From positions 10,707 to 19,293 of the forward strand of contig JAHELX010000043.1 of the NCBI GenBank assembly GCA_024643945.1: a DNA stretch of 8,587 nt. Direction: 5' to 3'. Below are positions 1 through 6,722 of this stretch, piece after piece. The DNA comes from Anaerolineales bacterium (GTDB lineage: Bacteria > Chloroflexota > Anaerolineae > 4572-78 > NAK82). Below the pieces are notes generated by a model that was not told where the DNA came from, did not search any database, and saw nothing but the letters and a program-made list of their open reading frames with translations. The number at the start of each line of letters is the position of its first letter. Position 1 is the first letter of the stretch. A program made the position numbers and the translations under genes.

Positions 1-19
1 AGACACGACTATCCTCACA

Positions 20-49
20 ATTATAGCCTACTTTATCTAATAACAGCAA
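20..49 (-). promoter_or_regulatory. Candidate promoter pointing out of the left edge
   Basis: On the - strand TTGCTG (49-44) is followed by an 18-bp spacer and a consensus TATAAT (25-20). The spacer end plus -10 forms AAGTAGGCTATAAT, which matches the element before the peptide genes at 13 of 14 positions. It lies downstream of peptide copy 2 and points away from the window, so it probably drives another - strand gene beyond position 1. A GAGGA (16-12) and a GTG (6-4) follow closely, but they sit too near the -10 for a normal leader, so no start is called. Confidence 0.45.
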
Positions 50-71
50 ATTAAATAGGATTATCAACACT

Positions 72-131
72 TTAGCCATTCGTGTCCATGCCGCATCCCG
101 CACCGGCCTTGACGCGGGTCTTGACTTTCAT
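72..131 (-). CDS. 19-aa peptide, MKVKTRVKAG family, copy 2 with a cysteine in the tail
   Basis: The ORF reads MKVKTRVKAGAGCGMDTNG and ends in TAA. A perfect Shine-Dalgarno (AAGGAGGTGA, 137-146) lies 5 nt before the ATG. It follows copy 1 after a 37-nt gap on the same strand, so the two are probably co-transcribed. Compared with copy 1, residues 1-10 are identical, and G12, D16 and G19 are kept in the tail. Positions 11, 13-15, 17 and 18 change (G/A, G/C, F/G, V/M, P/T, D/N). C13 is the only cysteine in either peptide and is a possible site for thioether, disulfide or methyl-ester-type chemistry, which is inference. No terminator is visible after the gene. It could be a RiPP precursor, a small signal or a type I-like toxin, although it lacks the hydrophobic segment usual for the last. 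Confidence 0.75.
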   Translation of the reverse strand: MKVKTRVKAGAGCGMDTNG

Positions 132-168
132 CGCTGTCACCTCCTTTTCCAAGATTTCTACCAACGCT

Positions 169-228
169 TTAGCCGTCGGGGTCTACGAAGCCACCACCAC
201 CCGCTTTGACTCGGGTCTTCACCTTCAT
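169..228 (-). CDS. 19-aa peptide, MKVKTRVKAG family, copy 1 (possible RiPP precursor)
   Basis: This small ORF reads MKVKTRVKAGGGGFVDPDG and ends in TAA. A strong Shine-Dalgarno (GAAGGGAGGTG, 235-245) lies 6 nt before the ATG. It is the first of two tandem genes: the second (131-72) has the same length and an identical first ten residues. Within those ten codons five differ, all at synonymous third positions (for example AAG/AAA, GTG/GTC, CGA/CGC), which is the mark of selection on the peptide rather than on the DNA. The N-terminal half is very basic (K2, K4, R6, K8); the tail is Gly-rich and acidic (D16, D18). There is no signal peptide or membrane segment. The constant front and variable tail suggest a leader/core precursor, but no modifying enzyme is proven. 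I recall KTxVKAG-like starts in other uncharacterised short bacterial peptides but cannot check this. Translation is well supported; the function is unknown. Confidence 0.75.
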   Translation of the reverse strand: MKVKTRVKAGGGGFVDPDG

Positions 229-248
229 CACGTTCACCTCCCTTCTAA

Positions 249-277
249 TTGGACTTTTGAGACAACGTTAGTATATT
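249..277 (+). promoter_or_regulatory. Candidate promoter of the membrane methyltransferase
   Basis: TTGGAC (249-254), a 17-bp spacer and TATATT (272-277) match the sigma-70 pattern well. The expected start of transcription, near 284, leaves a leader of about 50 nt before the ATG at 333. The -10 overlaps the TATAAT read on the opposite strand (275-280), so polymerase binding for the peptide genes and for this gene should be mutually exclusive. Confidence 0.5.
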
Positions 278-313
278 ATACATATCATAGCCTACTTCCA
301 CCACGCGCTAAAC
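275..313 (-). promoter_or_regulatory. Candidate promoter of the two small peptides
   Basis: Reading the - strand, two -10-like hexamers occur in series: TATGAT (289-284), inside the 14-mer AAGTAGGCTATRAT that recurs at 33-20, and TATAAT (280-275). The -35 candidates are weak: TTTAGC (312-307) is 17 bp from TATGAT, and TGGTGG (303-298) is 17 bp from TATAAT. The copy 1 start codon is about 45-55 nt downstream, a normal leader length. The element overlaps the -10 of the divergent methyltransferase promoter. Confidence 0.45.
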
Positions 314-332
314 AGTCGGAGGGTCAACAATT

Positions 333-938
333 ATGTTTCGTATTATCGCCTCAATCATCTTCGTTGTCGGTCTGCTTATATCAGGCTACCATCGCCACAA
401 GGCCGAAACTTCAGGGGAGCGAGTGTCCTGGAAAGAGGAAAATCCTGTGGTCATGGTCCTGCTGAGGATATCCGGGTTGGCCTTGTGGTTATCGGTCATT
501 CTGTATATGATTAACCCACGCTGGATGAGATGGGCACAACTTGAAATCCCGCAAACGCTTCGATGGGTAGGAGTAGGGATTGGGACAGTATCGCTGCCGC
601 TGCTGTACTGGCTGTTCAGCAGTATCGGCACCAATATCACCCAGACGGTGGCGACGAAGCAAGAACACGAGTTGATCACGCATGGACCTTATCGCTGGGT
701 AAGGCATCCCCTGTATAGTGTAGGAACGCTGATGTTCATGGCATTTGCGTTGATGGCGGCGAATTGGTTTATAGGGGTGGCCAGTTTGATGGTGTTAGTA
801 ATGCTGATGATAAGGCTGCCCAAGGAGGAAGAGAAATTGATCGAGCGATTTGGGGACGAGTATCGAGCCTATATGAAACGCACGGGGCGTTTTATACCGA
901 GACTGGGTGTCGGAAGAAGCGAGAGCAAAGTGCTATGA
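333..938 (+). CDS. Isoprenylcysteine carboxyl methyltransferase (ICMT)/PEMT-like membrane methyltransferase
   Basis: A 201-aa integral-membrane protein. Hydrophobic segments lie near residues 2-18, 41-59, 77-97 and 128-160. The diagnostic SAM-binding region follows: GPYRWVRHPLYSVG (118-131), then the acidic/basic tail with E165-E167 and ERFGDEYRAYMKRTGRFIP (171-189). This is the conserved C-terminal half shared by ICMT, phospholipid N-methyltransferases and NnrU-like proteins, which use S-adenosylmethionine at the membrane surface. The bacterial substrates are mostly unknown and may be lipids, isoprenoids, or cysteine or other thiol carboxylates. The start is supported by GGAGGG (318-323), 9 nt upstream. 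The gene is divergent from two small peptide genes, one containing cysteine. A role in modifying them is possible but is only inference from position. The family call is firm, the substrate unknown. Confidence 0.85.
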   Translation: MFRIIASIIFVVGLLISGYHRHKAETSGERVSWKEENPVVMVLLRISGLALWLSVILYMINPRWMRWAQLEIPQTLRWVGVGIGTVSLPLLYWLFSSIGTNITQTVATKQEHELITHGPYRWVRHPLYSVGTLMFMAFALMAANWFIGVASLMVLVMLMIRLPKEEEKLIERFGDEYRAYMKRTGRFIPRLGVGRSESKVL

Positions 939-1075
939 AGAGCGTCGGGCATTGACGAAGGGGGCTGAAGTTTGAATAAGAACAAATCAGTTGTTGAAGT
1001 CGAGTTGCTCTACGCACGTTGACCATGACGATAGCAAGCGATAGGCGTAACTAGTGGATTAAAAGGGGACGATAG

Positions 1076-2680
1076 ATGGCTAATATTTTCAGACCGCCCT
1101 GCGACGAGGGCGTGATCCGGTCTGCGCGGGACACTGCCGCCTGCACCCGAGCGCTCGGGCTGTGGGTCCTGGTGGCGACGATTATCGGCTCGAGCATGGT
1201 CTTTATCGACGGCACAGTGGTCAATGTGGCGCTGCCGGCGCTGCAGGCAGACTTAAACGCGACCGTCTCGGACCTGCAGTGGATTGTCGAAGCGTACGCG
1301 CTCTTTCTGGCTGCTCTGATTTTGGTGGGGGGATCCCTGGGCGATCACCTGGGGCGGCGGCGCGTCTTTGCCGCCGGGGTGGCGCTCTTCGGATTGGCCT
1401 CGCTAGGATGTGGCCTCGCGCCAGACGTGGGTAGTTTGATCGCTGCACGGGTGGCCCAGGGGGTGGGCGGCGCATTGTTGGTGCCGGGCAGTCTGGCGAT
1501 CATCAGTGCCTCCTTCAGCAGCGAGCAGCGCGGCCGGGCGTTTGGCACATGGTCGGCTTTCACCTCCATAACGATGGCGCTGGGTCCGGTGCTGGGCGGC
1601 TGGTTGGTGGAGAATGTCTCCTGGCGCTGGGCCTTTTTTATTAACATCCCGCTGGCGCTGGTCGTGTTAATCGTTGTGTTCTGGCGTGTGCCGGAGAGCC
1701 GTGACGAAGAAGCGGCCGCCGGGTTGGATTGGTGGGGCGCGCTGCTGGCAACCCTCGGCCTGGGGGCTATTGTTTACGGGCTGATTGAGTCGCCCAACCT
1801 GGGCTGGGGTCACCCGCGTGTGCTAGGCGCCGTGGGGATTGGCACGATGGCTTCGATTCTGTTTATTGTGGTCCAGGTTCGCAGCCAGACCCCGATGATG
1901 CCGCTCGATCTCTTCCGTTCCCGGACCTTTAGCGGGGCAAATCTGCTGACGCTGTTTCTGTACGCAGCCCTGGCCGGGGCTTTATTTTTCTTTCCCTTAA
2001 ATCTGATTCAGGTGCAGGGCTACTCCGCTACGGCCGCCGGCGCCGCCCTTCTGCCTTTCATTTTGCTCCTGTTTCTGCTCTCACGCTGGTCCGGGGGGCT
2101 GGTAGACCGCTACGGCGCGAAGCTGCCTTTGACAGTTGGCCCGGCCATGACCGCCATTGGCTTTGCCCTGTTTGCTGTACCCGGGGTCGGTGGCAGTTAT
2201 TGGACCACCTTTTTCCCGGCAGTTGTAGTACTGGGTTTGGGCATGGCCATTAGCGTTGCACCTCTGACTACCGTGGTGATGGGTGCCGTGGTAGTAAGCC
2301 ACGCCGGGCTGGCCTCGGGCATCAATAATGCTGTGTCTCGTGTGGCCGGGCTGCTGGCGATTGCAGTGATGGGCATTTTCGTCTTGAGCACCTTCAATAG
2401 CAGCCTCGACAGCCGCCTGGCAAGGCTCGAGATACCGCCCCAGGTGCAGCAAACGCTCGACGAGCAGCGCGTCAAGATGGCCGGGGCGGAGGTTCCGGCC
2501 GGCGTCAGCAGCGAGGTGAGGGCAGCGCTTGAGCAAGCCATCTCCGAATCATTCGTCGCCAGTTTTCGCGTGGCGATGCTAATCGCCGCAGGACTGGCGC
2601 TGGCCAGTGCGCTGACTGCTTCATTGACGATTGAAGGCAAACGCCTGGCCTCGAGATCGGTGTCGCCAGTTGTGGAGTAG
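1076..2680 (+). CDS. MFS transporter, DHA2 (EmrB/QacA) family, 14 TM drug:H+ antiporter
   Basis: A 534-aa inner-membrane permease with about 14 hydrophobic segments. Family marks are visible in order: an acidic residue in TM1 with the DHA2-type [12 protein letters not shown] (43-54), motif [13 protein letters not shown] (85-96), and motif C with the following segment, ALGPVLGG...[10 protein letters not shown] (168-192). Late in the protein is [12 protein letters not shown] (414-425), the counterpart of the usual NTARQxGG region. A hydrophilic loop (about 440-495) precedes the last membrane segment, which is common in the 14-TM branch. It should export hydrophobic or cationic compounds in exchange for protons; the substrate is not predictable. 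The start is backed by AAAAGGGGA (1061-1069). It follows the methyltransferase by 137 bp, in which I see only a weak promoter-like TTGACC at 1019. No TetR or MarR regulator is adjacent. It could belong to an operon with the upstream methyltransferase, but nothing requires this. Confidence 0.9.
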   Translation: MANIFRPPCDEGVIRSARDTAACTRALGLWVLVATIIGSSMVFIDGTVVNVALPALQADLNATVSDLQWIVEAYALFLAALILVGGSLGDHLGRRRVFAAGVALFGLASLGCGLAPDVGSLIAARVAQGVGGALLVPGSLAIISASFSSEQRGRAFGTWSAFTSITMALGPVLGGWLVENVSWRWAFFINIPLALVVLIVVFWRVPESRDEEAAAGLDWWGALLATLGLGAIVYGLIESPNLGWGHPRVLGAVGIGTMASILFIVVQVRSQTPMMPLDLFRSRTFSGANLLTLFLYAALAGALFFFPLNLIQVQGYSATAAGAALLPFILLLFLLSRWSGGLVDRYGAKLPLTVGPAMTAIGFALFAVPGVGGSYWTTFFPAVVVLGLGMAISVAPLTTVVMGAVVVSHAGLASGINNAVSRVAGLLAIAVMGIFVLSTFNSSLDSRLARLEIPPQVQQTLDEQRVKMAGAEVPAGVSSEVRAALEQAISESFVASFRVAMLIAAGLALASALTASLTIEGKRLASRSVSPVVE

Positions 2681-2709
2681 CTGCACGTGTAAAGCGATGT
2701 TAAAAAGAC

Positions 2710-2738
2710 TTGACAATCGACGAAATCTGTTATATTAT
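2710..2738 (+). promoter_or_regulatory. Promoter of the ROK-led sugar operon
   Basis: A perfect -35 TTGACA (2710-2715), a 17-bp spacer and TATTAT (2733-2738) form the strongest sigma-70-like promoter in the window. An overlapping TATATT (2731-2736) would give a 15-bp spacer. Transcription should start around 2745, inside the palindrome described next, giving a leader of about 75 nt before the ROK start codon. Confidence 0.7.
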
Positions 2739-2759
2739 TTGATTAACTAAGTCAAATAA
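2735..2759 (+). promoter_or_regulatory. Operator-like 25-bp palindrome, probable ROK repressor site
   Basis: The sequence is TTATTTGA, 9 bp, TCAAATAA: a perfect 8-bp inverted repeat centred on C2747. It covers the -10 and the likely transcription start of the promoter directly before the ROK gene. AT-rich palindromes with TTATTT/AAATAA-like or TTTG/CAAA-like ends are typical of NagC/Mlc and XylR operators (family knowledge). The position predicts repression by steric block and autoregulation of the ROK gene and whatever is co-transcribed with it. No second exact copy was found in the window. Confidence 0.65.
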
Positions 2760-2818
2760 ATTGCACCTCAAATCAACTGCAATCGCCCAAGAAGCTTTGG
2801 CAATGGAGCATCTCTTCT

Positions 2819-4030
2819 ATGAGGCGTCACACGCTTCGGATGTCCCAGCGTGATATCAATCGTTTCTTGGTTGTTAATTGTCTGCGAGAGAAGCGGCAGC
2901 TCTCTCGTATTGACTTAGCTCGAGAGCTTGGGCTCACCCCTGCCGCAATCACCCACATCACTTCCGACCTCATTCGTGAAGGCTATATCCGCGAGTCGGG
3001 TTCAGGCAGGTCGAGCCGTGGACGTAAACCTGTACTCCTGGAGCTCAACAGCTCTGCTGCCTACGCGATTGGTGTTGACCTCCAACATCTCGACCGTCTT
3101 AGCGCTTCCATCGTTAACCTGGACTGTGAACTTCTCTGGCGTGTCGAGCGATCTATCCCCGAAACAAGCTTGAGTGCCATCGTGGCTGAGATTCAGTTGG
3201 CTGTGGAGGAACTCCTCGCAGTAGCTAATCTGCCGCGAGAAGCTATATTTGGTGTCGGGGTTAGTTTCCCAGGGATTGTGGATTACGAGTCAGGAACCGT
3301 GATATTGGCTGCGAATCTGGATTGGGAGAATGTTCCCCTTCGGTCTAGCATCCAACAGTCATTGGGAATGCTGACCTATGTCGATAACGAGTCAAACGTC
3401 GCTGCCTTGGGAGAGTACTGGTACGGTCGCAATCATAAGCAGCAAGACTTTGTCTATATCTCGGTGGGGCGTGGCATCGGTAGTGGCCTCATTCTGGGCG
3501 GTCAGGTGTATAGAGGCATCCAGGGGGCGGCCGGCGAGTTCGGCCACATGATTGTGCAGCCAAACGGTCCTCTATGCCGTTGTGGAGCACACGGTTGTCT
3601 CGAGGCCTTCGTGGCCGAACCTGCTGTGCTGACTTGGGTCGCCTCTCAATTGCAGGGAAAGAGGCCTAGCCGTATGAGCGCGGCTCCCCAGCGACCGCGT
3701 GAACTGTATGAAGCTGCCAATGCCGGCGATCCGTTGGCCGCTGAAGCCATTCGCTATATGGGGCATTACCTGGGAATTGGCATCGCCAGCCTTATCAACT
3801 TGCTCAATCCTGAAGCCGTGATTATCGGTGGCAGTGTCTGGCGTGTAATTGATCTCCTGTTAGAGCAAGTGCGCCGTACCGTGGCTGATAACGTTGTCAC
3901 GGCCAAAGGTAAAGAGACCCCGATCATCCCTTCCAGTCTGGGAGCTGATACCGCCATGGTTGGCGCGGCAACATTAGTTTTGGAAGAAGTCTTTCAGGCC
4001 CCCATATTTCAACCAAATACTGCTGTCTGA
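2819..4030 (+). CDS. ROK-family transcriptional repressor (XylR/NagC type)
   Basis: A 403-aa protein of usual ROK-repressor length. The N-terminal winged helix-turn-helix (about 10-75) includes QLSRIDLARELGLTPAAI (27-44) and a basic wing, SGRSSRGRKP (62-71). The sugar-kinase-like fold follows, with the phosphate loop SVGRGIGSGLILGG (215-228), the ROK signature GAAGEFGH (236-243), and the zinc ligands H243, C253, C255 and C260 in CRCGAHGCLE. The kinase Asp of the NDAN motif is replaced: here the sequence is DNESN (189-193), with Glu at that place, as in XylR-type repressors, so it is probably a sensor without kinase activity. The chosen ATG has GGAG (2805-2808) 10 nt upstream; an ATG at 2803 is out of frame. 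A promoter and palindromic operator precede it, and a dehydrogenase gene follows after 27 nt, so it likely represses this sugar operon until the sugar binds. Confidence 0.9.
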   Translation: MRRHTLRMSQRDINRFLVVNCLREKRQLSRIDLARELGLTPAAITHITSDLIREGYIRESGSGRSSRGRKPVLLELNSSAAYAIGVDLQHLDRLSASIVNLDCELLWRVERSIPETSLSAIVAEIQLAVEELLAVANLPREAIFGVGVSFPGIVDYESGTVILAANLDWENVPLRSSIQQSLGMLTYVDNESNVAALGEYWYGRNHKQQDFVYISVGRGIGSGLILGGQVYRGIQGAAGEFGHMIVQPNGPLCRCGAHGCLEAFVAEPAVLTWVASQLQGKRPSRMSAAPQRPRELYEAANAGDPLAAEAIRYMGHYLGIGIASLINLLNPEAVIIGGSVWRVIDLLLEQVRRTVADNVVTAKGKETPIIPSSLGADTAMVGAATLVLEEVFQAPIFQPNTAV

Positions 4031-4057
4031 AACTTCTCAGAGAGGAGATGTAGACGT

Positions 4058-5071
4058 ATGGAGCAAGTACGCTTGGGCATGATTGGCGCGGGTTTTATGG
4101 GGGGCATCCATGCCCGGATCGCGGCCGAGCTGCCAGGGGCTGATGTCATTGCCGTGGCCGACATTGACGAGGCGCGCGCCAAGTCTGTCGGGGTGAGCTA
4201 CGGGGGTCAGCCTTATACGGAATACCGGGAGATGCTGGCAAGGGAGCGTCTGGACGCAGTGATTATCACCACCCCTGAAACGGATCATCGTGAACCCGCC
4301 GTGAGCGCTGCAGAAGCTGGGTGTCACATCTTCATGGAAAAGCCGTTGGCTGCTACGCTGGAGGACGCCGACGCCATCCTTCAGGCCTGCCAGAAAGCTG
4401 ACGTGCGTTTGATGACAGGTTATATCCTGCGCTTCGAAGCCTGCTATGCAAAGATCCACGAAGCCATCGCCCAGGGAGAGATTGGCACTTTCCTCTCCGG
4501 CTATGCCCGGCGCAATGCCACCATCCAGGAAGGACGGCGTCTCGGCGGCCGTACCTCAGTCATCAACTACCTCTCTGTGCACGATGTGGACCAATTCCTC
4601 TGGTATCGCCCCGGTCACGAGGTGCGTACGGTTTTCGCCAAAGCTATCCAGGGACGCCTGATGGAAGAATTGGGTGTGCCTGATTTCAGTTGGCTTATGC
4701 TGGAGTTCGACGATGGCGCCCTGGGCGTGGTCGAGTGCGGTTGGGCCCTTACCGAAGGCTGGAGCGGTTTCAGCGACGTTAAGATGAACATCATCGGCAC
4801 GCATGGGGTCCTGAGTCTTGACTACAATCCTATGAACCTGGCTCAGGTAACCTCAGATCAGGGATGGACTTTCCCTGAAACGCGTCATTGGCCGGTTGTC
4901 AATGATCGGCTTGCCGGCGCAGCCCTGCTGGAGATGGATCACTTCATCCACTGTGTACGTCATAACCGCGAGCCAATTGTGGATGGCTGGGCAGGCCGGC
5001 GTTCACTGGAGGTGGCTCTGGCTGCCGAACGTTCCATCGCCGAAGGACGTGAGGTGAGCTTGCCTTTATAG
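4058..5071 (+). CDS. Gfo/Idh/MocA-family NAD(P)-dependent sugar or polyol dehydrogenase
   Basis: A 337-aa cytoplasmic oxidoreductase of typical family length. The N-terminal Rossmann fold has GAGFMG (10-15) near the start, and VADID (33-37) ends the second strand; the acidic residues there suggest a preference for NAD. The family motif EKP (94-96) carries the conserved lysine that helps catalysis. The C-terminal domain begins around 122 and includes VHDVD (174-178), matching the family's catalytic His/Asp region, followed by the open beta sheet. Such enzymes oxidise or reduce a hydroxyl or ketone on sugars, inositols or amino-sugars; myo-inositol 2-dehydrogenase-like is one option, but the substrate is not readable. 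The start has AGAGAGGAG (4038-4046) upstream. The 27-nt gap from the ROK gene implies co-transcription. It probably acts on the sugar imported by the transporter downstream or on a breakdown product of it. Confidence 0.88.
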   Translation: MEQVRLGMIGAGFMGGIHARIAAELPGADVIAVADIDEARAKSVGVSYGGQPYTEYREMLARERLDAVIITTPETDHREPAVSAAEAGCHIFMEKPLAATLEDADAILQACQKADVRLMTGYILRFEACYAKIHEAIAQGEIGTFLSGYARRNATIQEGRRLGGRTSVINYLSVHDVDQFLWYRPGHEVRTVFAKAIQGRLMEELGVPDFSWLMLEFDDGALGVVECGWALTEGWSGFSDVKMNIIGTHGVLSLDYNPMNLAQVTSDQGWTFPETRHWPVVNDRLAGAALLEMDHFIHCVRHNREPIVDGWAGRRSLEVALAAERSIAEGREVSLPL

Positions 5072-5142
5072 GGGCGGCCCTTAGGGTAGATGATGCCCTG
5101 CGGAAGCACCCCAGTCGTTATTTAGCGAAGGAGGTCTTGCCT

Positions 5143-5157
5143 ATGTGCAACATCTGA
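5143..5157 (+). other. Tiny 4-codon ORF (MCNI) with a strong ribosome-binding site
   Basis: In the 185-bp gap before the binding-protein gene, AAGGAGGT (5128-5135) is spaced 7 nt from ATG TGC AAC ATC TGA. The Shine-Dalgarno is as good as that of any real gene here, which is unlikely to be needed by chance alone. It may be a minimal leader ORF affecting downstream translation, the decayed start of a lost gene, or an accident. The rest of the gap holds no convincing promoter or terminator; a near-palindrome, ATTTCAATTCAAAT, lies at 5219-5232. Confidence 0.3.
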
Positions 5158-5256
5158 GGGACAGGGTGTTCTCCCGGAATAAGAATTGCGTTTGGGCTTT
5201 GTAAGTCTCAAGTTGGCTATTTCAATTCAAATCCTTGACAGAAGGAGGAGACAAAA

Positions 5257-6651
5257 ATGAGCACCAATGAGCATTCGCCATCTGGTCGTCGTATGCGTCG
5301 CCGTGACTTTTTGAAGGGGGTGGCCGGAGCGAGTCTGGCTCTGGGCCTGGGTGGCCTGGCTGGCTGCGCACCCGGCCAGCCGGCGGCTCCGTCTGCGCCC
5401 GAAGCCACATCTGCCCCCGCTACTGAGGCAGGAGCGGCCGCCCCGATTAACTTAGACTTCATCGTCTGGAGCTATAGCGTCGAAACAGTCTTGGATAACA
5501 TCAAACTGTTCGAGCAACAGTATCCCGGCGCCACGGTGAATTTGACAGACTATTCGTGGACGGCTTACCACGAAACAATGGTCAACCGCTTCAACTCCAA
5601 GACTCCCACTGACGTGGCCTACAGCGGTGGTGACTGGTTGCCGGAGTGGGCTAAAGCCGGTTGGGTGGTGCCGTTGGAGGATCACTTCCCCAAAGTCAGC
5701 GAGTATAAGCCGAAAATTGTCGGCTATGCGGTGAAGGACATGACCTATAATGGCAAACTCTATGGTCTGCCCTACTATGCCGACATCACCAGCTTCCTGT
5801 ATAACGAGAAGCTGATGAAGGATAATGGCATTGACAAGCCGCCCGAGACCTGGGAGGAATTGGCGGACCAACTGAAGTTCTTGCAGGGGAAGGGTGTGGA
5901 AACACCTATGGCGCTGGAGTTTGCCCAAGCCAACCCCACCACTCTGGAGAACTTCACGGCTATGACCTTTGGACGAGGGGGTGAGTTCTTCAACGAGAAT
6001 TTCGATGTCCTCTTCAACGACGAGGGAAGTGAGGCCTGGCAGCAACTACAGTGGCTGGCTGATCAGTACAAGGCCAAAGCCATCACCGTTTTGCCTCACG
6101 AGACTGACGTCGTCAAGGCGCTTAACACCGGCTCCCACATCTTCACTGTCCTTTACAACTACAACCTGGCCGAGTTGAACAACCAGGCGACCTCGCCACT
6201 GGCTGGACAGTATAAGCTGGCTCTTATGCCGGGCAAGACCCACGAGACCTACGGCTTCGCCAAGTTCTACACGATGACCCAGATGGCCGTGGACCGGGGT
6301 AAGGATGTGATGGATGCTGCCTGGAACTTCATCGAGTACTTCGGCGGCGAGCATGAGGGGCAATACGAAGTTGCCAAGCGCTGGGCTGTGGAGAAGGGGT
6401 TGGGCTTCGGCCAGTTGCCGCTCTACGACGACCCCGACGTGCAAAAGTCCTTTGCCCAGTGGATCGACCCGGCTATGCTCAAGGAGCAAGCGCAGAAGGC
6501 CCGTGGGCGCAACCAGACGGTGTGGTACGGCATCTGGGCCGAGTTCATGCGCGTCGAATTGGTGCGCGCTGTCGCCGGCGAGAGTTCGGTGGCCGATGCG
6601 ATGAAGGCTGCGGCCGACAAAGCTGAGGAGCTCAAAGCGCAGTTTGCCTGA
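5257..6651 (+). CDS. ABC transporter sugar-binding lipoprotein (family 1 solute-binding protein), Tat-exported
   Basis: A 464-aa extracytoplasmic binding protein. The N-terminus has a twin-arginine motif RRRDFLKG (14-21), a hydrophobic segment (about 22-36) and a lipobox LAGC with C37 as the lipidated cysteine. A flexible Ala/Pro/Thr-rich linker (38-63) precedes the mature fold starting at INLDFIVWSYS (64-74). The body matches family 1 (MalE/UgpB-like) proteins: an early segment with FEQQYPGATVNL, DVAYSGGDWLPEWAKAG in the first lobe, and the hinge-type GKLYGLPYYADITSFLYNEKLMKDNG (166-191). It should hold the sugar outside the membrane and deliver it to the MalF/MalG permeases encoded next. 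AAGGAGGAG (5242-5250) supports the start. It lies 185 bp after the dehydrogenase and may share its transcript or have a promoter of its own. The substrate is carbohydrate by family; the exact sugar is unknown. Confidence 0.92.
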   Translation: MSTNEHSPSGRRMRRRDFLKGVAGASLALGLGGLAGCAPGQPAAPSAPEATSAPATEAGAAAPINLDFIVWSYSVETVLDNIKLFEQQYPGATVNLTDYSWTAYHETMVNRFNSKTPTDVAYSGGDWLPEWAKAGWVVPLEDHFPKVSEYKPKIVGYAVKDMTYNGKLYGLPYYADITSFLYNEKLMKDNGIDKPPETWEELADQLKFLQGKGVETPMALEFAQANPTTLENFTAMTFGRGGEFFNENFDVLFNDEGSEAWQQLQWLADQYKAKAITVLPHETDVVKALNTGSHIFTVLYNYNLAELNNQATSPLAGQYKLALMPGKTHETYGFAKFYTMTQMAVDRGKDVMDAAWNFIEYFGGEHEGQYEVAKRWAVEKGLGFGQLPLYDDPDVQKSFAQWIDPAMLKEQAQKARGRNQTVWYGIWAEFMRVELVRAVAGESSVADAMKAAADKAEELKAQFA

Positions 6652-6663
6652 TCTCAAGCGTTC

Positions 6664-6716
6664 GATGGGTGGGTACCTGTCAGCAGACCAACCGAGGCGG
6701 GTACCCGCCTTTCATC
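6664..6716 (+). terminator. Terminator-like or attenuating hairpin after the binding-protein gene
   Basis: GGTGGGTACC (6668-6677) pairs with GGTACCCGCC (6700-6709) over 10 bp with one G-U pair and a 22-nt loop. GATG (6664-6667) can pair with CATC (6713-6716) across a TTT bulge. Alternatively GGCGGGTACCCGCC (6696-6709), a perfect 14-bp palindrome, folds as a 5-bp stem with a GTAC loop. Only TTT follows, so termination would be partial. Its place between binding protein and permease fits the common arrangement in which the binding protein is made in excess. Confidence 0.5.
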
Positions 6717-6722
6717 CCTTGC

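Noticed and set aside
82..465. Open frame of 127 codons on the + strand
   Set aside because: It lies antisense to the two peptide genes and overlaps the methyltransferase start, has no ribosome-binding site, and its protein resembles no family I know; the peptide genes explain the region better.
1029..1075. CGATAG occurring three times before the MFS gene
   Set aside because: A 6-mer at uneven spacing in a short region; may be chance and has no symmetry.
2803..2818. Upstream ATG as alternative ROK start
   Set aside because: It is out of frame with the ROK reading frame and its GGAG is better placed for the ATG at 2819.
5072..5110. Terminator after the dehydrogenase gene (AGGG...CCCT)
   Set aside because: The stem is only 4-5 bp and no T run follows.
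5219..5232. Near-palindrome ATTTCAATTCAAAT as a second ROK operator
   Set aside because: Its half sites resemble those at 2735-2759, but the spacing is 2 instead of 9 bp and the central arms mismatch; too weak to call.
5143..5235. Readthrough of the MCNI stop TGA as selenocysteine, giving about 30 residues
   Set aside because: No SECIS-like hairpin is apparent directly after the TGA, and the extension shows no family motif.
6046..6657. Long - strand open frames opposite the binding-protein gene (about 200 codons each, also 5452-6045)
   Set aside because: They are mirror frames of a well-supported lipoprotein gene, with no Shine-Dalgarno and no recognisable domain.
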